DNA of 64,000 bases from Blastocatellia bacterium (lineage in GTDB: Bacteria; Acidobacteriota; Blastocatellia; Pyrinomonadales; Pyrinomonadaceae), in NCBI GenBank assembly GCA_013697915.1, contig JACCVY010000041.1, positions 36,360 to 100,359 on the forward strand, given 5' to 3'. How positions within the stretch are numbered: the first letter of the stretch is position 1; each line of letters starts with the position of its first letter. Made by a program: the position numbers and the translations under genes. The notes beneath the pieces were generated by a model, which saw only the letters and a list, made by a program, of their open reading frames with translations, was not told the origin of the DNA and did not search any database. Of the stretch, positions 8,585 to 17,537 are shown one piece after another.

Positions 8585-11272
8585 ATGGAAATTCCGAAAA
8601 CCTACGATCCCAAACAGGCCGAACAAAATCACTACGAGCGCTGGGAGCGCGAAGGATTTTTCGCGCCCGAGATCAACCGCGACCCACTCGCGCCCGTCTT
8701 TTCAATCGTGGTTCCCCCGCCGAACGTGACCGGTGCGCTGCACATGGGCCACGCCTTGCAGCACACGATGATGGATGTGCTGACGCGCTACAAACGCATG
8801 TGCGGCTATCGCACGTTGTGGCTGCCGGGCATGGACCACGCCGGCATCTCCACGCAAATGGTCGTCAAGCGCGAACTGAAAAAAGAGGGATTGTCGCGAC
8901 ACGACCTTGGCCGCGAGAAATTCGTCGAGCGCGTTTGGAAGTGGAAACAGGAGTCGGGCGGACAAATCACTAAACAGATGCGGCGCGAAGGCGCGTCGGT
9001 CGATTGGTCGCGCGAAAAATTTACGATGGACGCGGATCTAACACGGGCCGTACGTGAAGTTTTCGTTCGTCTCTATGACGAAGGAATGATCTATCGCGGC
9101 AATCGCATCGTTAACTGGTGTCCCAATGACCAGACGGTGCTGTCGGATCTGGAAGTGGAAAAGGTCGCGCAAAACGGCAAGCTCTATTACCTGCGCTATC
9201 CGCTGAAGTCCGGCAAGGGTCATGTGACGGTTGCTACTACGCGACCTGAGACGATGCTCGGCGACACGGCGGTGGCGGTCAATCCGGAAGACGGACGCTA
9301 TCGCGAACTGGTCGGCGAGACTTTATTATTGCCGCTCACCGGACGCGAGATTCCGGTGATCGCCGACGAGTTTGTCGAACCCGAGTTTGGCACCGGCGCG
9401 GTAAAGGTAACGCCCGCGCATGATGCCAACGACTATGACATGGGACAACGGCACTCTTTGCCGAAACTAATAGTAATTGATGGCCAGGCAAAAATGACTG
9501 AAGCCGCCGGCGAAGAGTTTGTCGGGTTGGATCGGTACAAAGCGCGCACGAAAGTTGTGGAGAAGTTTGAAGAACTCGGCTTGCTCGAGAAAGTCGACGA
9601 CTATGAATTCGCAATCTCGAAATGCGAACGATGCAAGACAGTCATTGAGCCGTTGATATCGACGCAGTGGTTTATGCGCATGGATCAGCTGCGCGATCGC
9701 GCGCTTCAATCGTTGCAGCAGGACAAGTCACCGCAGTTCGTGCCGGAAGTGCCTTACGAAAAAGTTTATGCAAACTGGCTGGAGAATCTGCGCGATTGGA
9801 CCATCTCCCGGCAGCTTTGGTGGGGCCATCAGATTCCGGCGTGGTATAAGCCGGATGGCACAGTCGTTGTTGCGCGTTCGGAAGAGGAAGCGCGCGAGAA
9901 AGCCGGCACCGCCGAACTGACGCAGGATCCGGACGTGCTCGATACCTGGTTTTCATCCGCGCTGTGGCCTTTCTCAACGTTAGGCTGGCCGGAAGAGACC
10001 AAGGATCTCGCAACGTTTTATCCGACGTCGGTGCTGGTGACTGCGCGCGACATAATTTTTCTGTGGGTCTCGCGTATGGTGATGATGGGTTTGAAGTTTA
10101 TGGATGCGGAACCTTTTGCGGATGTCTTCGTCACCGGCACGATCCTCGACGCGCACGGCCAGCGCATGTCGAAAACGAAAATGAACGGCGTCGATCCGCT
10201 GGAAGTGTTCGACAAGTATGGCGTGGATGCGACGCGTCTGAAACTCGCGTCGGTTGGCAGCACTGACATTCGCTGGAGCGAGAAGCAGGTGGAAAGCTAT
10301 CGCAACTTTGCCAACAAGATCTGGAACGCCGCGCGGTTTTGTCTGCTGAATTCAGAAGGCGCAACGATAAATCCGGCCACGTTGACTGTTGGTCCTAACT
10401 CAGCATTGCAGGATCGCTGGATAGTTTCGCGTCTTAACAAAACTGCGCGCGAGATGCGCAAAGCACTCGCCGGTTATGAGTTTCATGAAGCGGTGCAGAC
10501 GCTCTATCACTTCTTCTGGGACGATTTTTGCGACTGGTATATCGAATTAACGAAAAGCGAAATCAGCGCTGAAGAAGCGAGCGCCGGTCGTACTGAAGCA
10601 CGCACGCGGTTACTGACTGTGCTGGAACAATCGCTGCGACTGCTGCATCCTTTCATGCCTTACATCACCGAAGAGCTTTGGCAAACACTGCCGGGCGTGA
10701 GCAGCGCCTTGCTGCATCGAGCCTATGCGGGCGCGGCGCCGTCGATCATGCTGGCCGCTTATCCCGAGGGGCAGTCGGAATTGATTGACGAAAACGCCGA
10801 ATGGGAAATGCAGGCGGTCATCGATCTCATCACGCGCGTGCGCAATATTCGTTCGGAAATGAACATCAAGCCGGGCGAACGCGTGACGCTGTTGATTGGT
10901 TCACCGGATGAAAAACTGCGTGCGGTGTTCAACGCAAATACCGCTCAGATCAGCCGGCTGGCGCGGGCTGCCGAAGTTTCAATCAATGAAAAGCTAGAAG
11001 CACCACGGGCTTCGGCTCGCGCGGTATTGATTGGCGGCGCTGAAGTGGCAGTGCCGCTTGAGGGCTTAATCGATTTCGAACAAGAGCGGCAACGCCTGGG
11101 TAAAGAAAAAGAAAAGTTGTCAGCTGAGTCAGCCAAGCTTGAAGCGCAGCTTGCGAATCCGCAATTTGCTGAACGGGCACCGGCCGAAAAAGTTGAAGAA
11201 GTGCGCGCCCGCATTGCTGACATCGCGCAGCGCAACGCACAACTGGATCAAAATATTGCGAACCTGGGATAA
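8585..11272 (+). CDS. valS: Valine--tRNA ligase
   Basis: ValRS is a class I aminoacyl-tRNA synthetase. The 895-aa product has the HIGH-type motif in [15 protein letters not shown] (about 44-58), an editing domain (about 190-340), zinc-ligand-like CERC (about 347), the [12 protein letters not shown] block, and the KMSKS equivalent as RMSKTKMNG (about 528). An anticodon-binding domain follows, with a C-terminal coiled coil (about 830-895, rich in Lys/Glu) that contacts tRNA. Length is normal. The third position of the signature is Thr rather than Ser (MSKT), a tolerated variant. It stands alone, with a word-repeat array just upstream. Confidence 0.97.
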   Translation: MEIPKTYDPKQAEQNHYERWEREGFFAPEINRDPLAPVFSIVVPPPNVTGALHMGHALQHTMMDVLTRYKRMCGYRTLWLPGMDHAGISTQMVVKRELKKEGLSRHDLGREKFVERVWKWKQESGGQITKQMRREGASVDWSREKFTMDADLTRAVREVFVRLYDEGMIYRGNRIVNWCPNDQTVLSDLEVEKVAQNGKLYYLRYPLKSGKGHVTVATTRPETMLGDTAVAVNPEDGRYRELVGETLLLPLTGREIPVIADEFVEPEFGTGAVKVTPAHDANDYDMGQRHSLPKLIVIDGQAKMTEAAGEEFVGLDRYKARTKVVEKFEELGLLEKVDDYEFAISKCERCKTVIEPLISTQWFMRMDQLRDRALQSLQQDKSPQFVPEVPYEKVYANWLENLRDWTISRQLWWGHQIPAWYKPDGTVVVARSEEEAREKAGTAELTQDPDVLDTWFSSALWPFSTLGWPEETKDLATFYPTSVLVTARDIIFLWVSRMVMMGLKFMDAEPFADVFVTGTILDAHGQRMSKTKMNGVDPLEVFDKYGVDATRLKLASVGSTDIRWSEKQVESYRNFANKIWNAARFCLLNSEGATINPATLTVGPNSALQDRWIVSRLNKTAREMRKALAGYEFHEAVQTLYHFFWDDFCDWYIELTKSEISAEEASAGRTEARTRLLTVLEQSLRLLHPFMPYITEELWQTLPGVSSALLHRAYAGAAPSIMLAAYPEGQSELIDENAEWEMQAVIDLITRVRNIRSEMNIKPGERVTLLIGSPDEKLRAVFNANTAQISRLARAAEVSINEKLEAPRASARAVLIGGAEVAVPLEGLIDFEQERQRLGKEKEKLSAESAKLEAQLANPQFAERAPAEKVEEVRARIADIAQRNAQLDQNIANLG

Positions 11273-11341
11273 CCACTAAGCCCTGTTAGACTCGCGCTCG
11301 AGATCGTTAGTAAAGTCCGAACCGCGAAGGAGTCACCTGAA

Positions 11342-11878
11342 ATGCGTCGAACTCTGGTTTCGTTAACTATTATTGGCCTGGTTTTGATTGTCTTTGGATC
11401 CTCCTCCGTTCTGAAGAGCAAAGCAAAAGACGCGACCGTCGTCGCGCAAGCCCCCGGGACTCGTTGCACTCGCCTGACGTTCGGGCCAAGACCAAAGAAG
11501 CCGAAGTCCAAAAAGGAAATCGCGGCCGCTACAGGTTCCGCGGCACCCGGCACGCGTTGCCTGCGCCTCTCATCGGGGGGTCGTCCGGGAACCATCCTAC
11601 CTAACGCGCCACCCAAAGTCGGCCTCGCTACTTCAACGGCTTACATTGCGACAAACGCCGACGCGCGAGTGAATCTGAAGGCGATCGCGTGTGACCCAGA
11701 CGGCGACAGCGTTCTTTACACTTATACAACTACCGGCGGCCGCATTACTGGCGACGGCGAGTCGGCTGTCTGGAGCTTAAGCGGGGTAACTCGTCCAGGC
11801 ACCTATACGGTCAGTGTGGAAGTAGACGACGGGTGCGGTTGCATTGCGTTTGATTCCAGCCAGGTAACACTCGAATAG
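11342..11878 (+). CDS. Secreted protein with PKD/Ig-like domain
   Basis: A 178-aa protein with an N-terminal membrane/signal segment (about 5-23). Two copies of the short motif APGTRCxRL (about 36 and 67) flank a Lys/Pro-rich stretch. A C-terminal PKD/cadherin-like beta sandwich (about 90-178) has CDPDGDSVLYTYTTTGGRI and GTYTVSVEVDDGCGC. The Cys-containing motifs may form disulfides outside the cytoplasm. GGAG stands at the right spacing before the ATG. Export and a beta-rich binding role are inferred; the specific function is unknown. Confidence 0.7.
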   Translation: MRRTLVSLTIIGLVLIVFGSSSVLKSKAKDATVVAQAPGTRCTRLTFGPRPKKPKSKKEIAAATGSAAPGTRCLRLSSGGRPGTILPNAPPKVGLATSTAYIATNADARVNLKAIACDPDGDSVLYTYTTTGGRITGDGESAVWSLSGVTRPGTYTVSVEVDDGCGCIAFDSSQVTLE

Positions 11879-12036
11879 AGCCACACGGCTTGGCACTGAG
11901 GCCTCCGCTCCTCCACATGAGTGGAACAAGGAGGTTCCCGCATCGTGTAAAAACGCTAACGACTTGCGAGCGCTTGAAGGCACTCCGGACAAGGGGTATC
12001 TTTTAGACACTCCCCGCTCGGATTCGAGGAATAACC

Positions 12037-12792
12037 ATGCAAAGACGATCCATTCGCTACACCACACTTTTATTGGCCATTCTAATCGGCGTCAGTACGT
12101 TCTCGATCGAAACCGATGCGCAGCGCCGGCGCAAGCGGCGCGTCCGCCGTGCGCCGCGGCCAGTAGTTACAAATCCCGCCATCGCGCCGCCGGGAAGCGA
12201 ACAGGGTGACGGTACGGAAAAAATCATTAGCACCGCCGATGAAAATGGTAGTTCGGTTGACGCGAACGAAGAAGGCACGCAGCCGAAGAAAAGGGTTACC
12301 AGGAGCGGCGAAGCAAACATGCAACAAACGATCGATGCGCTCTCGAACCAGGTCAACCGGCTCAACGATAAGTTAAGCCAGATGCAGGAGAATGATCGCT
12401 CGCTGATCGACATGGAGCGCCTGACGCGCGCTGAGCAACGCGCCGAGAGTATCCGGTCGCAAATGTTGGACACGGAGAGTAAGCTGGCGGATCTACAGGC
12501 GCGCATGGACCAGGTTGATTATTCGTTGAAGCCGGAAAACATCGACCGCTCGATTGCCGGTTACGGGTCGGTACACCCTGAAGAGGCCCGCGAGTCACGC
12601 CGCCGCCAACTGGAAAACGAGAAGGCGCGGCTACAAGCGCAAATTAATTTGTTGGAAAACAGTCGCACACGTTTGCAAGCTTCGCTGTCTACTGCGGAAG
12701 CCGAAGTGGACCTGCTGCGGCGGCGCATTGATCAGAAGCAGTTGATCAACTCTTCGCGCGCCGAACCTGCGGCGACTCCAGATAAACCTTAG
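12037..12792 (+). CDS. Secreted coiled-coil protein
   Basis: A 251-aa protein with a signal peptide (residues 1-28, ending ETDAQ) and a strongly basic stretch right after it (RRRKRRVRRAPRP). A long coiled coil covers most of the rest (about 95-165 and 185-240; Leu/Gln/Arg heptads such as ALSNQVNRLNDKLSQMQ). GAGGAA precedes the ATG. It resembles periplasmic coiled-coil proteins found near envelope genes, but no family is recognised. The following XdhC-like gene starts 12 bp downstream and may be cotranscribed. Confidence 0.65.
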   Translation: MQRRSIRYTTLLLAILIGVSTFSIETDAQRRRKRRVRRAPRPVVTNPAIAPPGSEQGDGTEKIISTADENGSSVDANEEGTQPKKRVTRSGEANMQQTIDALSNQVNRLNDKLSQMQENDRSLIDMERLTRAEQRAESIRSQMLDTESKLADLQARMDQVDYSLKPENIDRSIAGYGSVHPEEARESRRRQLENEKARLQAQINLLENSRTRLQASLSTAEAEVDLLRRRIDQKQLINSSRAEPAATPDKP

Positions 12793-12804
12793 TCTCGTAC
12801 CATT

Positions 12805-13140
12805 ATGGGCACACTGCCACCGGCGGATCTCTATCGCCAAGTCGCAGAAGCGAACAATCGCGGCGAGCGCGTCGTGGTAGCCACGGTTGCGCGCACGCGT
12901 GGCTCAACGCCGCAGCAGCGCGGCGCAAAGATGCTTTTCTTTGAAGGCGGCGAAGCAGCCGGCACAGTAGGCGGTGGTTGCGTCGAAGCAGAAGTTTGGG
13001 CCGAAGCGCGCGAGGCGTTACGCTCGGGGCAATCCGCTTTGCATCATTTTTCGCTGACCGCTGAAGAGGCAAGTGAAGAAGGCATGGTTTGTGGCGGGAC
13101 GATGGACATTTTTCTTGACGTTTGGAAACCAGCGATTTGA
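12805..13140 (+). CDS. XdhC/CoxI N-terminal-domain protein
   Basis: The 111-aa product consists of one XdhC/CoxI N-terminal domain: VATVARTRGSTPQQRGAKML, the family hallmark GTVGGGCVEAEV, and the closing GMVCGGTMDIFLDV. XdhC proteins bind molybdenum cofactor, promote its sulfuration and insert it into xanthine dehydrogenase-type enzymes. The C-terminal Rossmann domain is absent and is instead found in the gene at 13943. Single-domain CoxI proteins exist, so this may be natural. The insertion-element debris just downstream makes loss of a tail possible but not required. No molybdoenzyme structural gene is in the window. Confidence 0.85.
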   Translation: MGTLPPADLYRQVAEANNRGERVVVATVARTRGSTPQQRGAKMLFFEGGEAAGTVGGGCVEAEVWAEAREALRSGQSALHHFSLTAEEASEEGMVCGGTMDIFLDVWKPAI

Positions 13141-13149
13141 CTGTGGATT

Positions 13150-13609
13150 AAGAGCGGGCAAGCCAAGTGTTGCGGGCGATGGGAAAGCTCTTCCAGACCT
13201 GGGCACCCCTGCGCTTCATATCTATGCAACCACTTGTAAGCGGTTGCGGGACCGATACCGAATCGGCCGCATAGTTGACGAATGTTGGATTGTTCCTGAC
13301 TGGCTAACATAACGAACTCATGGCGTTGAGACATGGCTGAACTGGTTCTCCAAGGCATACCTTCGACTCCTTTCAGTCGTTAGGTATAACCTATCAAAAG
13401 TGTTCACCATGTCCCCGATCACGTGTTTAGGATGTCTCCGGTCTATACACCTTCCCGACCCTGAGCTGAGCGCAGTTGAATGCTGATTCTTGATTGAAAG
13501 GCCTTCAAGGGAAGTATCGAGGTGGCTAAAGAGCCTCTCAGGTCGGGCAGGCGGGATTAGCACCCCAGCGGGGCTGCCCCGCCGGGGACCCCACCTTGCC
13601 CCCGCTCTT
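13150..13609. repeat. MITE-like element, copy 1, split by an IS remnant
   Basis: The ends AAGAGCGGGCAAGCC (13150-13164) and CTTGCCCCCGCTCTT (13595-13609) are inverted copies of each other and match the termini of the complete copy at 32577-32720. The inner arm resumes at about 13448 (CCTTCCCGACCCTGAG) and its mirror is at about 13533-13550 (TCAGGTCGGGCAGGCGGG). The intact copies lack the roughly 280 bp between 13165 and 13447, which is the IS481-like remnant. The right arm also carries an extra GC-rich hairpin (CCCCAGCGGGGCTGCCCCG, 13563-13581). Confidence 0.65.
13165..13447 (-). pseudogene. IS481-like transposase remnant (N-terminal HTH only)
   Basis: On the minus strand, from about 13358 to 13165, the frame reads MPWRTSSAMSQRHEFVMLAS, then SNIRQLCGRFGIGPATAYKW and LHRYEAQGCPGLEELSHRP. 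This is the N-terminal helix-turn-helix of IS481/IS3-type transposases. The DDE catalytic core is absent; the frame then runs into flanking DNA. About 40-75 bp upstream of that ATG, TGTTCACCATGTCC (plus strand about 13399-13412) resembles an IS481 end. The other end is lost. It is a dead fragment, inserted inside a MITE-like element. Confidence 0.72.
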
Positions 13610-13633
13610 CTGCCGCTCAGTAAGTTAACTCCG

Positions 13634-13930
13634 ATGCCAGAATCTTTCATCGAAAACTACAAAGCCAAGCACCGCCATCCGCTGAACAGGCTTTCGCACA
13701 GCATCGGCATCCCGCTGATCGCCATTTCGTTGCCGCTGTTCTTCTTCAACTGGCGCTGGGCGCTGGGACTCTTCATTGTCGGCTGGGCCTTCCAGTTTCT
13801 CGGTCACTTTATTGAAGGGAACCAGCCCGCCTTCTTCCGCAACCCGCTCTACCTGCTGGTCGGTCCCTGGTGGTTGTTACGTCGTGCCTTCGGCTCAGCC
13901 AGTTCGCAAAAGCCACCTACAGCGAAATAG
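13634..13930 (+). CDS. DUF962/Mpo1-like membrane protein
   Basis: A 98-aa protein starting at the ATG at 13634. It has the family opening FIENYKAKHRHPLNRLSHSI, two hydrophobic segments (about 30-47 and 50-62), then GHFIEGNQPAFFRNPLYLLV and a final hydrophobic WWLLRR. It fits DUF962, related to yeast Mpo1, an Fe(II) dioxygenase of 2-hydroxy fatty acids; the His residues in HxxNRLSH and GHFIEGNQPA would be the metal ligands. Any enzymatic role here is inferred from the family. It lies between the two XdhC-type genes. Confidence 0.8.
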   Translation: MPESFIENYKAKHRHPLNRLSHSIGIPLIAISLPLFFFNWRWALGLFIVGWAFQFLGHFIEGNQPAFFRNPLYLLVGPWWLLRRAFGSASSQKPPTAK

Positions 13931-13942
13931 AATCCTCTCCCC

Positions 13943-14794
13943 ATGAAGGATTCAACCGACAACCTCAGTTCGATTTCGTCTTTGCTCAGTCGCTTATTCA
14001 GTGACGGCTCGCTGGCTGTTGTCGTCACCTTGATCGCAGCGCCGCGTAATGTCGGCGCGAAGATGATCATCGAAGAGAAGAGAAGTCATCACGGCAGCTT
14101 GGCGGATCCGGCGCTTGACTTAGCAGTGATCCTGCAAGCTGCTGTCTTTCTCGCCTCGAAAGAAGAGACACGCACTTTTTACGGCCGTGAATTTGCACCT
14201 GAGTTGAGTGAGTTCAGCGAAGCGCAATTTCTTTTTGAACTGATTCAGCCGGAGCAGCGCGTGGTTATTTGCGGTGCCGGGCACGTGGGCGCCTCGCTCG
14301 CCAAGCTCGCGGCTTTGTTAGGTTATTGCGCGACTCTGATCGACGACCGCAAAAAATTCGTGAGACGAGAAGATTTTCCGGAGACGAATATCGAATTGGT
14401 TAAGGCCGAGAGTTGGAGCGAAGCAGTGCGCGCCGCGGTGGGCAACGGACGCGGCGTTTCTGTCGCCATCGTGACGCGCGGGCACAGCGAAGATGAACAG
14501 TGCCTGCGCGCGGTCCTCACGCTTAGCGAACTACCCGGTCACGGGAGCGATCTTGATAATCTGCCGGCTGGCACTCCCGATTACGTTGGTTTGATTGGCA
14601 GCAAACGGCGCACGCGCATCGTGCTCGAACGCTTGCGCGAAGCCGGCGTGAGCGCCGAGCAGTTGGCAAATGTGCACGCACCGATTGGTTTAGACATTGG
14701 CGCCGTCACACCGGAAGAAGTCGCGCTGGCGATAATTGCTGAAATTGTTGCCGTGCGTCGCGGGGGCAGCGGCCACTCGCTTTCGAGCCGATGA
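13943..14794 (+). CDS. XdhC family protein with C-terminal Rossmann domain
   Basis: A 283-aa protein. The N-terminal 90 residues are a degenerate CoxI domain (VVTLIAAPRNVGAKMIIEE; the Cys-containing GGGC motif is missing). The C-terminal XdhC domain has the nucleotide motif VVICGAGHVGASLAKLAALL (about 108-127), LIDDRKKFVRREDFPE, the TRGHSEDEQ block and YVGLIGSKRRTRIVLERL, ending with GLDIGAVTPEEVALAI. XdhC proteins handle molybdenum cofactor for xanthine dehydrogenase-like enzymes. With the 111-aa protein at 12805 it may supply the complete set of motifs in two polypeptides. The start lies 12 bp after the DUF962 gene, suggesting one transcript. Confidence 0.85.
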   Translation: MKDSTDNLSSISSLLSRLFSDGSLAVVVTLIAAPRNVGAKMIIEEKRSHHGSLADPALDLAVILQAAVFLASKEETRTFYGREFAPELSEFSEAQFLFELIQPEQRVVICGAGHVGASLAKLAALLGYCATLIDDRKKFVRREDFPETNIELVKAESWSEAVRAAVGNGRGVSVAIVTRGHSEDEQCLRAVLTLSELPGHGSDLDNLPAGTPDYVGLIGSKRRTRIVLERLREAGVSAEQLANVHAPIGLDIGAVTPEEVALAIIAEIVAVRRGGSGHSLSSR

Positions 14795-15290
14795 CGGCCG
14801 CCGACCGAAGCGGATTAACGAGCTGCTGTTCGCTGGTTACTGCCTGCTTTTCCGCTAACGATTCACATCTACGGTGCCTCTTGCACGGAGCGCCGTTCCA
14901 ATTGGCTTGACTTTACGCTGGACAAGTAATAATAAACGCCGCAACTAATCGCTGCTGTTGCCGCTATTGCCGGCTTTTGTTTTGCGAGGTATGCAACCTA
15001 AGCCTGCCGACTTTGCTTTGACCACCAAAGTCAAACCGCCCAATCGACGGAGCGCAACCGAACAAGTGAAGGATAAGTCCAGGGGAACGAAGAGGGCTCA
15101 GCCACGTTCTTCATCTAACTCTAAATTCCAACCCTCATAGAGTATTGCGTCAAGTTAGTGTTCCAACGATCTCTGCGCGGCATAAGTGGCGCGGTGCCGT
15201 TCAAGATTATCTGCGCGGAGTTTCGTTTCAGCTTTATCACCATGAGCTTTTATAGCTCACAAAGGGGGTTCTCCCCAGAGGAGTATAGAC
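14795..15290. other. Gap without a convincing gene
   Basis: A 496-bp gap. A 60-codon ORF at 14958-15140 (+) is Lys/Arg/Pro-rich with no ribosome binding site and no family, so it is not called. Near the right end TGAGCT-TTTAT-AGCTCA (15243-15259) is a small hairpin, followed by GGGGGTTCTCCCC (15264-15276) and a GAGGAG ribosome binding site for the next gene. Confidence 0.5.
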
Positions 15291-15773
15291 ATGCGTAAAG
15301 TTACACTTGGATTGCTGGGACTGGCGTGCGTCGCGGCCTTAGCGTTTAACGGATTCGGACAATCTTCCAATGCAATAGCCGATGACGTGCTTGCGATGGT
15401 CAGAGCGCAATGGGCCGCCGAGATAAAAGATCCCACAAATGTTGCCGAACAGATGAAGAATATCGCCGCTGACTACACTGAATTTAATGGGGACTACGCC
15501 ACTCGCCTGGAAGGCAAGTCGTTGAATATGCGTCTCGCCGAAGCTGGTGGAGTTAGCAGCATCCGAACCGTGGCAGCGGAGATGGCTAATCCCAAGGTGC
15601 AAGTTTACAACGGAGATGTAGCTATTCTGTCTTACAACTACGTTGGTCTGTCGAAAGATAAGGATGGCAAGACAGAGCCCTCTCGAGCAAAGTCAACTCG
15701 CGTGTACGTGAAACAGAACGGTAAGTGGATGCTGGTTCATGCAAACTTTGGCGCCGATCCAGTACCCAAATAA
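15291..15773 (+). CDS. Secreted SnoaL/NTF2-like protein
   Basis: A 160-aa protein with a signal peptide (about 1-23, ending NGFGQ). The remainder has the cone-shaped NTF2-like pattern: an N-terminal helix with an aromatic (MVRAQWAAEI), AADYTEFNGDYATRL, then long strands (VQVYNGDVAILSYNYVGLS and TRVYVKQNGKWMLVHANFG). It fits the DUF4440/SnoaL-like group, which has varied binding or isomerase roles, so no substrate can be named. GAGGAG lies before the ATG. It converges on a second NTF2-like gene at 15858, with a shared hairpin between them. Confidence 0.72.
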   Translation: MRKVTLGLLGLACVAALAFNGFGQSSNAIADDVLAMVRAQWAAEIKDPTNVAEQMKNIAADYTEFNGDYATRLEGKSLNMRLAEAGGVSSIRTVAAEMANPKVQVYNGDVAILSYNYVGLSKDKDGKTEPSRAKSTRVYVKQNGKWMLVHANFGADPVPK

Positions 15774-15803
15774 CAGACCCCCAAAGGACGTTGGTAAAAC
15801 AGA

Positions 15804-15839
15804 GAGGCCGGACAAGTCCCAGGAGATTTGTCCGGCCTC
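15804..15839. terminator. Bidirectional hairpin between convergent genes
   Basis: GAGGCCGGACAA (15804-15815) and TTGTCCGGCCTC (15828-15839) form a perfect 12-bp stem with a 12-base loop. It lies midway between the two convergent NTF2-like genes. There is no strong T-tract on either side, so termination is inferred from position and stem strength. Confidence 0.7.
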
Positions 15840-15857
15840 ATGGTCCTGCGAACGAAC

Positions 15858-16358
15858 CTACTTTTTCTCGGGAAGCGCGGGCGCCGGCAGGTCCGAATTC
15901 CAAATGTCGGCCACGCACTTCCACCCGCCGTCAGACTGTTTCTTCCATACCTCGAGATACTTGCCGCGATCGGTGGCCGGCTTGCCGCTCGCGTCGTTCA
16001 TTGTCAGTTCGTAGGTGCCGCTTACGTAACCAATATCACCCGAGCGCGCGACCTCCACTTTGGTTGCTTTCCAGCCGCCGGAAAACCCCGGGGTCGTTAT
16101 CATCGCTTTCCAGATTTTCCTAACGGCAACCTTTGTGTTGACCATCGCCTCGTTAGGGGGCAAAACAATGGCATCGTCCGAATAGTACGAGACTGTCTTA
16201 TCAACGTCCTTCGCTCCGGCGGCTTTGGACCATTCGGCATCCAGCGTCCTTATCGCACTCTCATCCGCAGCGCGTGTGTCCGCAGGCGCCGGCGTCTGGC
16301 ACGCTAAAGCGAAACTAAGTAGAGCAATGCAAGCCGCAAGAACAATTGGTCGTTTCAT
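15858..16358 (-). CDS. DUF4440/SgcJ-like NTF2-fold lipoprotein
   Basis: A 166-aa protein with a lipoprotein signal (LLSFALAC, Cys about 20). The DUF4440-type NTF2 fold follows: ESAIRTLDAEWSKAAGAKDV, then YYSDDAIVLPPNEAMV, a helix with IWKAMI, and strands VEVARSGDIGYVSGTYEL and KYLEVWKKQSDGGWKCVADI. It is probably anchored to the membrane facing the periplasm. Family members include polyketide-cyclase-like and SgcJ/EcaC proteins, but function here is unknown. It is convergent with the related gene at 15291, so the two may be divergent paralogues. Confidence 0.8.
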   Translation of the reverse strand: MKRPIVLAACIALLSFALACQTPAPADTRAADESAIRTLDAEWSKAAGAKDVDKTVSYYSDDAIVLPPNEAMVNTKVAVRKIWKAMITTPGFSGGWKATKVEVARSGDIGYVSGTYELTMNDASGKPATDRGKYLEVWKKQSDGGWKCVADIWNSDLPAPALPEKK

Positions 16359-16522
16359 GACTGATCTCCAGTGCTGGGGGATTGGGAAGCGCTCTAACCG
16401 TAGTGTGAACTTCTGACGCTGTCAATGTCGAAAGAGCAGAATAAGCTCGTGCTTAAGATGGCTCCATTCCGACGCTCTCCGTTTTTCCTATTCACGATCC
16501 ACGATTTACGATTCACGTTTTT

Positions 16523-16551
16523 TTGACGCTCGTCTTCCCCCTGCCTATAAT
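16523..16551 (+). promoter_or_regulatory. Strong sigma70-type promoter
   Basis: TTGACG (16523-16528), a 17-bp spacer and a perfect TATAAT (16546-16551). It is the best promoter match in the window. It reads towards a 36-codon ORF at 16600. Confidence 0.8.
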
Positions 16552-16599
16552 CCGCGCGCACCAACTGAATTCAAAAACAAAAGCGGAGAAGGATATCTC

Positions 16600-16710
16600 A
16601 TGAAGAACAAACGTTACCTGCGATTGGTTAGTCACTTGTCACTGCTTTTATCCATTCACGATTTACGGATTCGTTGCATAACCATTGACACGTCGCGATA
16701 CCGGACGTAA
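16600..16710 (+). pseudogene. Short ORF, probable truncated secreted-protein gene
   Basis: An ATG at 16600 follows GGAGAAGGA at proper spacing and a perfect promoter 49 bp upstream. The frame opens MKNKRYLRLVSHLSLLL, like the start of a signal peptide. It then runs into the word repeat (SIHDLRIRC is encoded by TCCATTCACGATTTACGGATTCGT) and stops after 36 codons. I read it as a gene start that lost its body when repeat sequence replaced it. A functional leader peptide is possible. Confidence 0.45.
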
Positions 16711-16713
16711 GCT
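16685..16713 (+). promoter_or_regulatory. Candidate promoter for the MddA-like gene
   Basis: TTGACA (16685-16690), a 17-bp spacer and TAAGCT (16708-16713; weak -10). It gives an 85-nt leader before the ATG at 16800. The -35 is perfect, the -10 poor. Confidence 0.4.
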
Positions 16714-16799
16714 CCGCGCATAATCAGGATCGCTATCCGCCAGCAGTATCAGTTCTGTAGGTTTCGACATTCAAAAACAAAGAAAAGGAGATTCCAGCC

Positions 16800-17534
16800 A
16801 TGGGCCGAATCCTTGCTTTCCTTTACGGAGTGATTTGCTACCTGATCTTCTTCGTGACGTTCCTCTACGCGATCGGCTTTGTGGGAAATGTTTTTGTGCC
16901 CAAGGCCATCGACACCGGCACACTAAACAGTCCTTTGAGCCTCGCGCTGATCATTGACGCCGCGCTACTCAGTCTGTTTGCCGTTCAGCACAGCGTTATG
17001 GCGCGCCAATGGTTCAAACGCGCCTGGACCAAAATAGTGCCCTGGCCGGTCGAACGGAGCACCTACGTCTTAATCGCAAGTCTGACGCTGCTGCTGCTTT
17101 TCTGGCAGTGGCAGCCGATGGGACCGGTGATCTGGGATGTGCGAAACCCGACCGCCCGCACTCTCTTGCTGGCTCTATTCTGGATTGGCTGGGGAGGCGT
17201 TTTGGTCTCGACCTATCTCGTCGATCACTTCGCGCTCTTCGGACTTAAGCAGGTTTACAACTACCTCAAGGGTCGAGATGCTGAGCCGATTCCTTTCCAG
17301 TCGCCGGCTCTTTACAAAATGGTGCGCCATCCGCTCTACCTGGGATTTATCATCGCGTTCTGGAGCACACCGCGCATGACCTTTGGCCATTTGTTCTTTG
17401 CGGTAATGACGACCGCCTACATTCTAGTGGCGATTCAGTTTGAAGAACGAGACTTGATTAGATCTTACGGAGAGACTTATCGCGCCTATCGGCAGAAAGT
17501 CTCGATGCTGATACCGCTGCCGAGAAGAAAATAA
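16800..17534 (+). CDS. mddA: MddA-like methanethiol S-methyltransferase (NnrU/ICMT fold)
   Basis: A 244-aa integral membrane protein with about five to six hydrophobic segments. The C-terminal SAM-binding region carries [20 protein letters not shown] (about 181-200) and the [18 protein letters not shown] block (about 217-234) of the isoprenylcysteine methyltransferase/NnrU superfamily. The combination with [18 protein letters not shown] near residue 60 and [16 protein letters not shown] matches MddA, which methylates methanethiol to dimethylsulfide using SAM. AAGGAGA precedes the ATG. It stands alone; a word-repeat hairpin follows. Confidence 0.8.
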   Translation: MGRILAFLYGVICYLIFFVTFLYAIGFVGNVFVPKAIDTGTLNSPLSLALIIDAALLSLFAVQHSVMARQWFKRAWTKIVPWPVERSTYVLIASLTLLLLFWQWQPMGPVIWDVRNPTARTLLLALFWIGWGGVLVSTYLVDHFALFGLKQVYNYLKGRDAEPIPFQSPALYKMVRHPLYLGFIIAFWSTPRMTFGHLFFAVMTTAYILVAIQFEERDLIRSYGETYRAYRQKVSMLIPLPRRK

Positions 17535-17537
17535 GCG

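Larger units (their letters stand above)
16359..16799. other. Gap with two promoters and word repeats
   Basis: A 441-bp gap. It has copies of the word TCACGATTTACGATTCACG around 16494-16518 and 16653-16669, a very strong promoter at 16523-16551, a short leader ORF (16600-16710), and a weaker promoter at 16685-16713 in front of the MddA-like gene. The sequences before the 16600 and 16800 ATGs are alike (ATTCAAAAACAAA then a purine-rich ribosome binding site), as if the leader had been duplicated. Confidence 0.6.

Noticed and set aside
12805..13140. XdhC-like gene truncated by the IS481-like remnant
   Set aside because: The IS lies inside a MITE copy beginning 10 bp after the stop, and single-domain CoxI proteins are a natural form, so truncation is not needed to explain it.
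14958..15140. 60-codon ORF as a small gene
   Set aside because: No ribosome binding site, low-complexity basic sequence and no conserved motif.
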